A stretch of 64,000 nt of DNA from Owenia fusiformis. Its lineage: Eukaryota > Annelida > Polychaeta > Sabellida > Oweniidae. The notes below the pieces were generated by a model. It ran no database searches. It worked only from the letters and a program-made list of their open reading frames with translations, and was not told the origin of the DNA. The position numbers and the translations under genes are program-made. Position 1 is the stretch's first letter; each line of letters opens with the position of its first letter. Shown here in pieces: positions 33,271 to 45,761 of the stretch. Location of the stretch: positions 24,886,425 to 24,950,424 of the forward strand of contig CAIIXF020000010.1 of the NCBI GenBank assembly GCA_903813345.2, read 5' to 3'.

Positions 33271-36200
33271 GTAGGACGGCACATTGAAAAAACCCATTGT
33301 TGTTTACCAAACTTTATATCAAAGTGGCGTAGCGATATATGACGTCATCGCACTACTTGTTTCTGGTCCGTTGGCTACCATCTTTCTGAGGTCCATTGAA
33401 ATGGTAAACATTTAAACATTTGAAAATGAAAGTGACGGATAGAATTCTACTGATCTCTTCTTTCGAACTATCGCATTTTAATGTTAGAAAAATGCACATG
33501 AATGGGAGTAAAATGCAATCAAACACGTGAGACTTTCACTCATTTTGTACCCTATATTCCTGCGAAATTAACATTGATTAAACATCATTTTTTTAAATGT
33601 CTGAATCGCTTAAAAGTTAAAGTAAATACGATATTTTATAAGTACCAAATATCAATCAGTTCCGATAAAATGCCTTCATTTGTTACATTTTCTGCGAAAA
33701 CGGTTGGGCATAATTTCGGTAGAAATGTGTATTTTACGACGTTATATGCATGGTTGAATCCAAAAAGTAGCGTCATTCAGTAAAATTATCATGTGTGCGT
33801 AAAAGTATGTGGATATTTCATTTTGAGTAACTGAATTATCAAATTGACATATATATTGTCTTTGGAACATCACCTTTACAGAGAATTATTTTCATAATGA
33901 TTGCTCGTTTTGTTCCATGAGAAAATGCAATTTTAGACCTGCAGCTGACTCATATCAAAAATTATTTAGCAATGAGTTCAGGCTCACTGATTTTTAAGAT
34001 AGATGAAATGAACAAAAAGGAAAAGGGTTATGTGTGCGGTAAAGCATGTGGATATTAAACTTTCAATAAATGAATTACAATTTTGATGTTTATATGATCT
34101 GAAGAACATCACCTTTTCACATAATTATTTTTATAATAATTGTTCGATTTCTTTCATGATAAACTGCAATTTTAGACCCGACATGTATTAAAGAAGTATC
34201 GGACAATGTATTAATAAGGCTCACTGATTTTTAGGATAAAAAAATGAGCAAAAGGAGAAAAGGTCACGTGTGCGTAAAAGTGTGTCAGTATTTGGATTTG
34301 AAGAAATGAATTAAAGTTTTGACATTAATATTATTTGTGAAGCATCACCTTAACATAGAATTATTTTTATAATTTTTGCTTGGTTCCTTCCATGAGAAAA
34401 TGCAATTATAGACCTGGCACGCGTATCGAAGAAGTATTTGGCAATTGCGTCCAGTCTCTTTGGTTTTCAAGGTAAATGAAATAAGCAAAACTGGAAAAGG
34501 TCATGTGTGTGTAAATGCGTGTCAGTATTTAATTTTGAAGAAATTAATTAATTTTTTGACATTAATATTATTTGTGAAGCATCACCTCTTCGAGAATTAT
34601 TTTTATAATTTTTGCTTGGTTCCTTCCATGAGAAAATGCGATTATAGACCTGGTACACGTATCAAGGTTGTATGTAGCAATTGCGTTCGGTCTCCTTGGT
34701 TTTCAAGGTAAATGAAATGAGCAAAACTGGAAAAGCTCATGTGTGCTTAAAAGCGTGTGAGTATTTAATTTTTGATAATTTTTTGACATTTTTGACATTT
34801 ATTATATCTATTGGGAATCATATTTACACAGAATTATTTTTTGATTCAAATTTAGTTCCTTCTATTAGAAAGGCATGGCTAAGATTGGTTCATATGTATA
34901 ACTGTAATGAGATTTTTATGTTTGAATCGAACAAAAAGAGATAATGTCACATGTGCGTGAATGCATGTCAATATCTCATTTTAAAACTGAATTATGATTT
35001 TGACATTTTCATAAGCTTTAAACCATTGCCTTTCCACATATTTATTTTCTTAACATGAGAGCTTTAAACACGTTCTAAATAAGAAAGGTCAATGTGAGTT
35101 GAATTAAAATTAAAAAAATATCAATTATCTGCGCATTTTCGTTATATTACGTCATACGGGATTTCGTGCTTTAAATGGGCTGAAGGTGAAGAATGGCACG
35201 TGTACGAAAACGTTTGTTACCAATTCATCTTTCAAAACACATTTTTATTTTTTACATATCTATGATCTATGATATATAACCTATGTAAAGAATTATTTTC
35301 AGATTAATTGCTAGGTTAATTCAATAAGCAATTCTGAGGTATATTTGAACTTTAATTCCATAGCAGATGTAATTCGGACAAAAGTTTTAAAATTCAAGAA
35401 GAGATTAAATCAATCAAAATAAATCTTATGATTCAACCCAGTCGACAATACTTGGTTCAGTTCTTTCATTTTCACTCATACCATGATCATAGATTAACAT
35501 AAGTGACCGTTCGAAAACATACTATTTTTGTAGAAAATGAAAGAAAATCGCGTTATAACATGTATCGAGTAATTGCCAAGTTTACGTCTTAAGTTTGATG
35601 TGGTAAACAGCATTCTTCATTAAGTCACACATATAAGTTAAGGGAAGCAAAAGATCATTTTAAAAATGAAACATATCAATAGATATTTTTAACATTGAAA
35701 TACTTTAAGAAAGTAAGCTTATACTAGTAGATTTGCTAGCTGTTTGGAATTCATCAACTTTTCTCCACATGATCATTTCGTAGTATGCAGGTCATTCAAA
35801 GGAAATATAGGTTTCAACATCCCCGTCTATGAATATTGATCTTTTTCAGACAGCAAAGGTAAGTTTAAAACAGAAATACTTCTTACGAATCCAAATTACA
35901 TTTTAAACTTAGAATTGTGATCTACGATCTTATGGGTACGTGACAAATTTGATTAGATACATTCACTCAGCACGCCGTTAAACATATAATTAACTTTACA
36001 AGCGTAACTATAGGTAAATTCGATTTTAGTATGTTCAAGTTCTGTAGTCTCGAGAGTCAAACGATTATCATAGTTCATTTGGCCTGCTTTTAGAATTGGG
36101 AAAACAAAGGCAAGGTTTATGTTTTATGAACATTCTGATTTGATAGCAAACTTTATTTTTGAGTGTATTAAATCAAATAAAGCTTATTGCGTCGGGACCT

Positions 36201-36690
36201 GTACGTTCGCCCAATTAAAGGCAAATGTGCCGTCAATTAAAGAAACATGCACAGTGGTACACCGTTTTTGGAAAACATAACACTGATAATAAAAATTCAT
36301 CAATTGTTATGAAATTTGCACCATCAGTAAAAGGAATCTCGAATTTCATGATGACAAAATATCGGATATATATGACAAGAAATAAAAATTTGTTACATTT
36401 TTTCCCAAAAAGTTTTAAAATAAAAATAAACTAAAAAAATAATATTTTCATGACAAAAAATGAATAGTTCAACTGTTTTGATTCTACATGACGTTTTCAA
36501 AGAGTAGAGAGCTGGATTCAAAGCACCGTTCCTGCAAGTTTCAAATGAAAATATTAAAAACTGCGCGAGTAAGAGGACCGCAACTTTTTATGTCTACACT
36601 GACAAAAACTTGAAATTCCCGTTGTAAAGATATAGTCCCACGCGGAAGTGCACGTCATAAAACTGATGGGTTAAGGCAATGTGCCGTCCA
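33271..36690. mobile_element. Candidate 3.4-kb element with GGACGGCACATTG ends
   Basis: GGACGGCACATTG followed by AAACCCAT at 33274-33298 is matched inverted by ATGGGTTAAGGCAATGTGCC ending GTCC near 36689. A related CAAATGTGCCGTC phrase occurs at 36223-36236 and another at 28959-28970, so the terminus is dispersed. The body holds the 237-bp array but no transposase, and frames of 60-93 codons show no domains. I found no clean target duplication, so the boundaries are provisional. Confidence 0.5.
33790..35400. repeat. ~237-bp tandem array, about 7 degenerate copies
   Basis: A phrase of the type CA(C/T)GTGTGCGTAAAAG(C/T)(A/G)TGT marks copies near 33790, 34028, 34265, 34502, 34738, 34948 and 35197. 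Later phrases in each unit are CATCACCTTT, AGAATTATTTTTATAAT and CCTTCCATGAGAAAATGCAA. Similarity falls toward the right end. Frames of 87-93 codons inside are shared between copies because of the repetition. Confidence 0.8.
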
Positions 36691-37784
36691 ACTGTATGTA
36701 GTAACATATTTGGATAAGATGCAGGGATGCGTAGGATGTAAATGGATTTTGACAGACACAAAAATACTTCCTGGTTTGGAATCTATGCCTCTACACTTCA
36801 TGATTGAATTATGACCCTAATAAGTGGCCTATACATCAATACAGTGCTGAATATAGGTCAACAAGATACTAGTGTGCATATAAATGTAATAATTGAAGCA
36901 GAATACTCATTTTGAAAAATCAGATGAATTATTTTTTTCCCATGGGGAGATCCCAATGGCGGGTGTATAAGGTCCTTTGTGAAGCAGAAAATGTAAATGG
37001 TCTTATTTAATTCTCAAATGAGTTCAGTAAAAACATACATGTGCATAGAGGATGGTTGTTCAAGAGCATACTTTCCCACATAAAATGATTGTACCATTTG
37101 AAAGAACAGACTTCCCTCATAAAAAAACACATCTTATATTGATAGAAACAGGGGCAAAAGGCAACAAAACGGGGATAGACAAGTTGGCATTCTGAAGTCT
37201 CATTTTCTTGTCATCACGATTCTAGGAAAACCACTATATGGCTTTACTTCTTTTCACACATGTTACATGGCAAGAAGTTCTAGAGCTGATTAACTTTCCG
37301 GCGGCCATCTTGCATTCTTGCAGCCATGCTGGATTTTTTTAAATAAATCTTGTCATCGCGATTCCAGAAAAACCACTTTACAGGTGTACTTCAAAAAGCT
37401 ACGTAAGATATGGCAAGCATTTTCAAAGGGCTATATCTTTAGTTCTGGATTGGATTATCTCTTAAGCTCTCCCTAATCCACCCATCTTCGCCAATTTTCC
37501 CTAATTCTGACGCAATTTTCACCAAAAATGCAGCATTTTATTTCAGCTTTTATGGCAAAATTACAATTTATTGTAAGGAATGATTTACCTTTAAAAAGGA
37601 AAACTTAATTACTTTGGGATTAGAATAATCCAAAAACAATGATTTTTAGGCCGAATTTTTAACCTAAAAGTAGCAATTTTTATGCACGAAAACATTGAGC
37701 GACATGATTGATCTCCAAAAAGAAAAAAATGATCTAAATGAGATAAGCATTATCTGATAATCCATTTGTCATTTTTACCTCATA
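36691..37784. other. Intronic DNA with an imperfect internal duplication
   Basis: TCATTTTCTTGTCATCACGA and AATCTTGTCATCGCGATTCC head two related segments of about 130 bp (37200-37330, 37345-37450). GGCAAGAAGTTCTAGAGCTG followed by GGCCATCTTGCATTC near 37268-37319 recurs, diverged, at 48182-48231. There is no gene. Confidence 0.4.
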
Positions 37785-38294
37785 CTGTAGATTGGGTTAA
37801 TTTGGCGCTACTTAATTTGGCGATTTTGTCATTTTTGGCATATTGGCGGCTATTTAATTTGGCGGATATGCAAAAAAAATTTTAATGAACTTACGCGCTG
37901 TTTGCGAATTACCAGCATGTAATTGGGCATGTTTGGCTATGTTCATTTTTTCTTTTGAGGACCACTGGCGATATTCACCACGTTTGTACATTTTTGTGAG
38001 ATCATCTTTTACATTTTGCACCTCAATCAATGTTTCTACTATACCACGCTTTTCCTTTATAGTTTTTCTGAGTATTAATGAGTGACTGACCAGTTCTGAG
38101 CCAATTTATGAGAGACATTTTTTCATATTTTTGGAAAAAACTAAACCGGAAGTGACTTAAATACACTGGACGAAATACCCTGAATAATTCCCGGGAATTC
38201 ATTCTAAATTTTAGCGAAGATTTATATTGGCGAATTTTTCAATTTCGCCAAATTCGCCAAATTAAAGCGGGCGCCAAATTAACCCAATCTACAG
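37785..38294. mobile_element. TTTGGCG MITE with TA duplication
   Basis: CTGTAGATTGGGTTAATTTG is matched inverted at 38275-38294 and TA flanks both ends (37783-37784, 38295-38296). TTTGGCG recurs inside each arm. The 510-bp length, TA target and absence of coding fit a Tc1/mariner-type MITE. Confidence 0.9.
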
Positions 38295-38296
38295 TA

Positions 38297-39654
38297 GGTC
38301 ATGACCTTAGTGTATAGTGTATGAAAAGATGTCACTTAGAGTGACATTAAGATGTACTGTACCCTATTTTATGCAATGATGTTTATAGATAGAGTTATAT
38401 ATGGTCCATAGATGGCATGATATATTCTATATGGGTGAGTGCTTTATACCCTGTGTATTCATTGTTGCATAATTGCGTATTATAGAAATGAGCATGGATA
38501 TGTCAACATGACTGAATCGTGTAAAGTATGTACAGTAAAACATAAATGTGTTTAACACCTAGTGAAACACACAAGATGAAATACTTGTTTTTTATATATT
38601 TGTATTGTATAGTGTAAATGGATATTTGAAATGTTACACATTTGCAATGTTTCAACAAACATGATTCAATACCATCTTATTTGAATTAACTCTTCCCATG
38701 TGTATCTTTCTTTATCATCAACCATCTTGGATGTTTCGAAAGGGGTTTGCTGTAAATGACCTTACGAATAGTGTTATTTGTAGTAGTATTGATAAAGGTA
38801 CCACTGTAGACAGAGTACATGCAAATAATAATTTTGATCACTCTACTAGTATTCCCTCAGTCAATACTTCGGGCTTTGTATAAAAAACCTTATAACTTGT
38901 ACCCACTTACCTACGTACTTGGGGCATGATACATTCTTTGAAGGGTTCATTTCTAACATTTCAGATTATTCACATTATATGAATTGTAGGTGCATTAATG
39001 CACTCGTAGACCTATGTCTTAATTCCTGATGACCATTGTGAATTATTGTGTTTTATGGATTATGGCGACGGCTTTTGAGAATGGATGTTGACCCTTTAAA
39101 ACGCCTATGGACTTGGAGGAGACTGGATTTTATCTATCCCACATCATTTGAGACTGAATGCTCTATTTTGTACGAGTACTTGTATCTACAACTATTTTTG
39201 AGGTTATGGGTATTGGCTATCAATTTTTTTAATTTTTTCTTCTACATGTATTGTAATGACTTCAGTATGAATGAAATACCCCTTGGTGTTCTGGTCTTTG
39301 ATTGTGATATCGGTTCTTGAATGTTTGGGAGAAAGGGGGTATAAGACATTGTTTCTTTTCACGTTAGATCATGGTTTTGGGATATATGGTTTTTTTTTCT
39401 TGACTGGTGTGCACTTAGAGTTTGCTTTTTCTTGCTAAGTTCCATTACAACTTTTGGTCCTTTCCCTTGACACTAGTGCTTAGATATTCTTATAGATCTA
39501 ACATTTAATCATAAAATAAGGCCAGAATTGCAAAATTGTTTATCTTTGCTATTTTATCCTCGATAAAGATGCCTAATTGAAATGCTCTTTCACTATAGAA
39601 CCAATCTACACTAAAACGTTTTTTATTTGCTGGGAAATTCCAGGAAGTCGTCTT
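38297..39654. other. Intronic DNA, no gene recognised
   Basis: Frames at 38698-38883 and 39048-39320 have no recognised domain. It ends at the target duplication of the next retrotransposon. Confidence 0.35.
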
Positions 39655-41873
39655 AAAGGTGTCACAAGTTACCAAGAGTAAACAATCACAAGCACTTGGG
39701 CTTGATTTTGGACAAAAATCTCACTTTTGACTATCACATTACTGAACTTGTAGCAAGAATAGATAAACTCAAAAATCCGTTAAAAGTCTTCAGTAAGAAA
39801 ATAAGTGGAAAACACCTCGAAACAATTTTTAAGTCTTTTATTTTGCCACTCTTTGATTATTGTGACATTCTTTACGGATGTGCAAATTTGACAAAACTAC
39901 AACTTTTAGACCGCCTTTACTATAAAGCTGCAATTATTTGTTCAGGTGCCATGCATGGAACATCAGCCACAAAAGTGTTGAATACTTTAAATTGGCCCAC
40001 ACTCTCAAATAGACGTCAATATCGTAGAGCTACATGTACCTTTATGTATAGAGCTCACAACAACTTGCTGCCTTCTTATGTCACTAAGATATTTGAACCA
40101 CTAAAAAGAAATCAAACACATGAACTAAGACACCAACTTGACTATATTTTGCCAGTTAAAGCCAAATTTTATGAAAGATATATATTTACATAATTAACAT
40201 TGTCCCGGTTGTACCAGACATTGTTATATTATTATACATTGTCACGGTTGTACCAGACATTGTTACATTATTGAACAGGGAATATTGCAAAACGTGTTAC
40301 AATTTTTAAAATTGTCACAGTTGTACCATACATTTTAGCCTTATTATTAGATTTTTATCTGTTGTTACCAAACGTGTAACCTAATTTTCACTCTTGCACC
40401 AGACATTGTTTCATTATTAAAATATATTGTATCTTTTGTCACAAAACGTTTTCAACATTGCCACGGTTGTACCAGACATTGTTGAACAATTTATATATTT
40501 TTACAAAACGTGTTACAGTTGTAACATTGGCGCGGTTGTACCATACATTGTTACATTATTATACATTGTCACGGTTGTACCAGACATTGTTCCATTATCA
40601 ACATTGTTACTGTTGTCCCATACATAGTTACAGTATTTAACATCGTAACTGTTATATCAGATATTGTTACATTTTCTGAAATAGCGTATGTGCTGTTATA
40701 GAACGTGTAAAAAATTGTAACATTGTAGCATACATTGTTATATTATTTAGCATTTACACTGTTGTACCAGACATTGTTACATTGTCACCTTTGTACCAGA
40801 CATTGTTACATTATTGATCATTGAATCTGTTGTTACAAAACGTTTAATAGTAAATAGTCTTGCTTGGTATATGGTTGTGTCTCATTATGTTGTGTGATTG
40901 GCGTCGGCTCCAATTGTTGTAAGATAATGTGTAGCTTGGTGTTACAGTTTGATTGTTTTTTGGTTGTGCCTCGTTTTGTATTGATTGTTTTGTTTTGCGT
41001 TTTGTGGAATTGTTTTGTGTTACTTGAACAGTGGGTTGTGTTTGTTTTTGTTGGTTTATAATTGTGTTGTGCCAAATTGTGTTGTTTAAATTTCCCAGTT
41101 GGTTGTGTTTTCGTGGTTGTATTTCCTTGTTATTGCTTGTGCCTGATTGTGTTTTTATTGTTTAGTGTTGGCTTGCGAACAACTGTGTAGATTTAATTCA
41201 ACAATTGGTCGTTTTTTGTTGTTGTATCATTGGATTATGACATATTTTGTTAATTATAAAGTCGGTTGTGGTTTTGTGGTTGTAAGTCAGCGTGAGCTAT
41301 GCTGGCTTTAGTGGCGGGTTATTGCTCCATTTCGTTCTCTGTATATATGTTGTCACTTGTTAATTTTCCATCGTACTGTTGTATGATTGTTGATTTATGT
41401 TGTATTTGGTTGTAATAGATTATATAAGTGGTTTCGGGCTGGGTCCGATGGGTTGTTTTGTATTATTGGCTTAAGATACAATGCAAATGGCCAGTTTAGG
41501 GTATTATGTTGTTTGTATATCAGTTAATTCTGGTTAGAATGAAAGGCTATATTAATATGTTTGTACACATTATTAGTATGTTATATGTTTTGTGGTACCT
41601 ACATGTATTCATATCTCATGCAATCTATTTTTTGATATATTCAACATTCTTTGATGATGAGGTGTTCTCCTGTTCAATGATTCAAGAATTACAAAGGTAA
41701 TATATATTTTTACAAAATCTAATTTGTTGGTTTTTCATACAAAACCGGGGAGATGTTCTTTTATTGCACAAATGATATATTTTGTAACTTTCTATGAAAA
41801 AATATGTCACGTTGCTTCCATGAAGTCCGTGCTTTTTGCTTTTCTGATCTTGAATTAAGCTGCAATTAAAGGT

Positions 41874-42080
41874 CCATGTGTAGTATAGCGATTGTTTTAG
41901 ACCTTTATATTGCAAATAAAGTCAAATGACGTTTTCATCAATAGTATAATTATTTTCATCACCGGTTACGATAATAAAAATTGAAACGTAAAGAGGCTTT
42001 TACACGTATTTCAATGGGTGAGCTAATGTTGCCAAACTTACGTAGGGGAGTGTACATGTCATATCTTTCACCATGGTTTA
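41874..42080. repeat. Fragment of the AAAGGTCCATGTGCAG MITE family
   Basis: AAAGGTCCATGTGTAGTATA (41879) and CATATCTTTCACCATGG (42060) are separated parts of the terminal repeat seen at 25402-25470. It lies inside the fold-back element, so it inserted into that element or was captured by it. Confidence 0.6.
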
Positions 42081-43150
42081 GATATCAATATGAGTAAGAG
42101 ACCAACTTGGGCAAGGCTACGAATGCCTATTATGTTTTTTTAATGTCTAAAAAAATAATATATTGGAATCACTCCACAATATACATTATGCATATGCTTA
42201 AGATAGAATTCTACTTTTGAGTGAAATAAAAAGATGCTATATGAGTAAATATGTGTTGCAATAGAGGTCAACGTTCTGGCTGGATGGATTTCATGCAAGC
42301 TTGACATGACATTGTGAAACAATTCATCGTGTGCTCCTTGAAACTGATTATAGCATTGATAAGTATACCGTTAAAACGACATATTTAAAAGAGAGGTGAA
42401 AAGGGACATGACGTTATGTCAAGATGGCATGCTTTCATGTTAAGTCAAAAGGCACTTGCTGCATTCTGAATATTCTCAGGAAGAAATCAGTAAACGGAAA
42501 TGTACACACTTATTTCGAATATCCAATATCATTTCTTTCTAAAACAGAAATCTTAATTGCGCATTTCCAAAAACTAAATGCGAAACGAAAAGTATCTAAA
42601 TCCGTAAACGTAAAGAGACACAGATGCGAATACATTTTAGGTAACCCGTTATTGTTATTTGAAACCTCTCTATTAGAGAATTTTGAATTAGCGTAAAAAT
42701 ATACTTTTGACTATCCGTATGTTTGTTACGGATGCGTATGGGTAATGGGTAAATACAATTCCATGCATCATCACACGGCATCGTTTATCGCAGCAAGGAA
42801 TGTGTTCCACCACTTAATTTCTATGCAGATTAAATGAGAAATGTTTGTTCTTATTTTTTAAAAGTTCAATGAATGATATTTGATCTCCAAATTACATAAT
42901 TCTTTGGATAAAAACATACATTTTCGAATTAGCTCCCTTCGGCCATTTATAGGTAATTACGTATCGCAAACCCTGTAATTTAACTAAGATATAGTTGAGT
43001 GTAATAACAAAGTACGTATAGGTACAGGTTACTGGGTTATCAACGCTAATCTTAACCTCCCTTTTAGGTAGTTAAAAAGAAGATTAAAAAGTCAATTTAC
43101 CAATACCTATACGTAGTTTGTCATTGCTCTCAGCGGTGTTTCACCTATGT
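42081..43150. other. Central part of the fold-back element, no gene recognised
   Basis: The longest frame (42424-42696, 90 codons, lysine-rich) has no recognisable transposase motif. The element therefore looks non-autonomous. Confidence 0.4.
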
Positions 43151-44871
43151 TATGACTATGTTTGGTACAACCGTGACAATAATAAAAACTGTAACACCTT
43201 TTTATAAAAAAAATATACCCTCTTCAAGAATGTAACAATATCTGGCACAACAGTGACAGTATTATAACATTGTCTGGTACAATCGTAAAAATGATAAAAA
43301 CGGTAACACATTTTCTAACAACAGATACAATATTTAATAATGCAAGTATGTCTGGTACAACTGTGGCAATAATAAAAATGTAACACGTTTTAAAAATTAT
43401 ACCCTGTTCAAGAATGTAACAATGTCTGGTACAACCGTGACAGTAGTAAAAATGTAACACGTTTTTAACAATATATAAAATGTAAACGAATGCAACAATG
43501 TCTGTTACAAACGTGACAAGGATAAAAACTGAACACATTTTGTTACAACAGATACGATGTTCAATAATATATCATTGTCTGGTACAACCGTGACAGTGAT
43601 TAAAACTGTAACAGACTTTGTAACAACAGTTACCATGTTCAATAATATATCATTGTCTGGTACAATCGTGTCAGTGATAAAAACTGTAACACATTTTATA
43701 ACAACAGATACAATATTTAATAATGCAAGTATGTCTGGTACAACCGTGGCAATAATAAAAATGTAACACGTTTTAAAAATGAATACCCTGTTCAAGAATG
43801 TAACAATGTCTGGTACAACCGTGACAGTATTAAAAATGTAACACATTTTTAACAATATATAAAATGTAAACGAATGCAACAATGTCTGTTACAAACGTGA
43901 CAAGGATAAAAAATGAACACATTTTGTTACAACAGATACGATGTTCAATAATATATCATTGTCTGGTACAACCATGACAGTGATTAAAACTTTAACAGAT
44001 TTTGTAACAACAGATACCATGTTCAATAATATATCATTGTCTGGTACAATCGTGTCAATGAAAAAAACTGTAACATATTTTGTAACAACATTTACAATTT
44101 TTAATAATCAAACTATGTCTGGTACAACCGTGACAACGATAAAAATGTAACACATTTTGTAACAACAGATACAATATATAACAATGTATGGAGAACCGCG
44201 ACAATATATAACAATGTAACAATGTCTGGTCGAACCGAGACAATATATAACAATGTAACAATGTCTGGTACAACCGGGACAATATATAACAATGTAACAA
44301 TGTCTGGTACAACCGGGACAATATATAACAATGTAGCAATGTCTGGTACAACCGGGACAATATATAACAATGTAACAATGTCCGGTACAACTGGGACAAT
44401 ATATAACAATGTAACAATGTCTGGTACAACTGGGACAATGTTATTTATGTAAAAATATAACATGCCATGGTTGCGCCAGATTCCTGCAGTTTTCGCTACC
44501 ATTGCCACGGTTGTACCAGAAAGAAACCTGCATTTGATTGTATGTGGAAAGATCTTGTATCTCAAAAACAATATTAGAATGGAATTTACTCTCATCTGAT
44601 ATAAAGAACTCATCTAGCTTAAGCATATTTAAATCAAGCCTTAAAAGCAATATTTTTAACGAAACTGTTATTAACTCATCAGAATTGTCCATCTCAAGAA
44701 ACCAAGAAATTATATTTAACAGAGTACGATGTGATTTCATTTTTAAGGCTCACCTTTACTCGCATAACTTTACCAATGTAAATTCCCCCATCTGCTCATG
44801 TGGAATTAACAGTGAAACAACCAGCCATGTGATTTTTCGATGTTACTTGAGATTAACATTCTGGTCTGAAT

Positions 44872-45389
44872 TAGGGCTGTGCCGGAACCGGTTCGGACGG
44901 TTCGGAATCGGAACCGGAACTTGGTCTCACGGAATCGGAACTTTCGGAACCCCTTTTGGTTCACAAATGAAAATAATTATGTATGAGTGAGTTCGACGGC
45001 GATCATGACGATATCGTCGTCCAAGTTTGTCAGGTTAACACTTACCTTTCCTGTCAAGCAAGTTTGAATGTTTTTACGAAAGAAATAGACTCTAAAATCT
45101 GTAAAAAGAGAGAAAATTCGATCTTTTTTCTACTTGTTTTCACTTCCGGCTGCTCTGACCATAATGCGCATGCGTAATTGAAAAAGTTTTGAAACGAAAT
45201 CAACGAAATTGAAAAACTGTGAAACCCAAGGAACAATGGTCACGGATATTAACGATTCAAAGCAAGTACTAAGGTAAGGGTCCGATATTGTTCCGAAACC
45301 CTTCGGAACATGATATTAAAATTCCGAATTCCGGTATTTTAACAAAAGTCCGCGGTTCGGACCGATTCCGGTCGAATGGCACGGCCCTA
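44872..45389. mobile_element. hAT-type MITE with perfect 8-bp target duplication
   Basis: GTCTGAAT at 44864-44871 and 45390-45397 flanks TAGGGCTGTGCCGG...CACGGCCCTA. The 8-bp duplication and TAGGG/CCCTA-type ends are the hAT signature. The interior is rich in inverted TTCGGAAC/GTTCCGAA and CCGGAACC motifs near both ends. Excision would restore the host RT frame (FWSE joined to LENQLKNM). It has no transposase. Confidence 0.95.
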
Positions 45390-45761
45390 GTCTGAATTAG
45401 AAAACCAACTAAAAAATATGAATATACAATACTCCAGTAAATATAAGACACAACGTGAATAACTTTCTCTGATCCTCAATGGTAATAAAACATTAAGTAG
45501 AGCTGAGAATCTGATTGTTTTAAAGTGAAGTGCCATTTTCTTCGAGCGATGTGTAAATGTCTGAAATCCTCCACAAAACAATTTTTATCTTATTGTATCT
45601 CATTTATTTTAATCAATAGTATTGATTGAATACATTGTATATTGTAATTGTAGAACGTGGCTAATAATGCTAAAAGCACAGCCACTCACACTGTATTTTT
45701 GTATTGTATTCTTTGTACAAATGAATAACTTAATAAAAAAAAAAAAAAAAAAAGGTGTCAC

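Larger units (their letters stand above)
40181..44460. mobile_element. 4.3-kb fold-back element with terminal arms made of tandem subrepeats
   Basis: The left end TTTACATAATTAACATTGTC is matched inverted by GACAATGTTATTTATGTAAA at the right. From there each arm is a tandem array of the same motif in opposite orientation: CACGGTTGTACCAGACATTG on the left (about 40199-40830) and CAATGTCTGGTACAACCGTG on the right (about 43160-44450). The right arm shows a 39-bp unit six times near the tip and a 384-bp higher-order duplication (43421 against 43805). A GTTGTG-rich zone follows the left arm (40860-41470). No transposase is seen. The insertion splits an RT frame. GAAAGAT at about 40173-40179 and 44546-44552 may be its target duplication. 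Another CACGGTTGTACCAGA unit at 44507-44521 leaves the exact right boundary uncertain. Confidence 0.8.
39666..45750 (+). mobile_element. 5'-truncated non-LTR retrotransposon with 11-bp target duplication, split by two DNA elements
   Basis: AAAGGTGTCAC at 39655-39665 and 45751-45761 flanks the unit, which ends in an A run from about 45734. The RT frame starts inside LGLILDKNLTFDYHI and runs to PVKAKFYER (40178). It resumes at YVERSCISKTILEWNLL (44541), continues through CSCGINSETTSHVIFRCYLR, is cut at SE (44871) and resumes at ELENQLKNM (45390). The Cys/His cluster is the usual C-terminal zinc-binding end of this RT group. Without the two insertions the copy would be about 1.2-1.3 kb. It belongs to the family of the fragment at 1428-1690. 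Confidence 0.93.

Noticed and set aside
40864-41061. GTTGTG-rich frame of hydrophobic residues (Val, Leu, Cys) looking like membrane segments
   Set aside because: The composition follows from G/T-rich low-complexity DNA. There is no start context and no conserved motif.
43505-44613. Long overlapping frames on both strands coding 13-residue repeats such as TMSGTTGTIYNNV and LLYIVPVVPDIVT
   Set aside because: The unit length (39 bp) is a multiple of three, so every frame without a stop in one unit stays open. Both strands are open at once. This is the fold-back arm, not a repeat protein.
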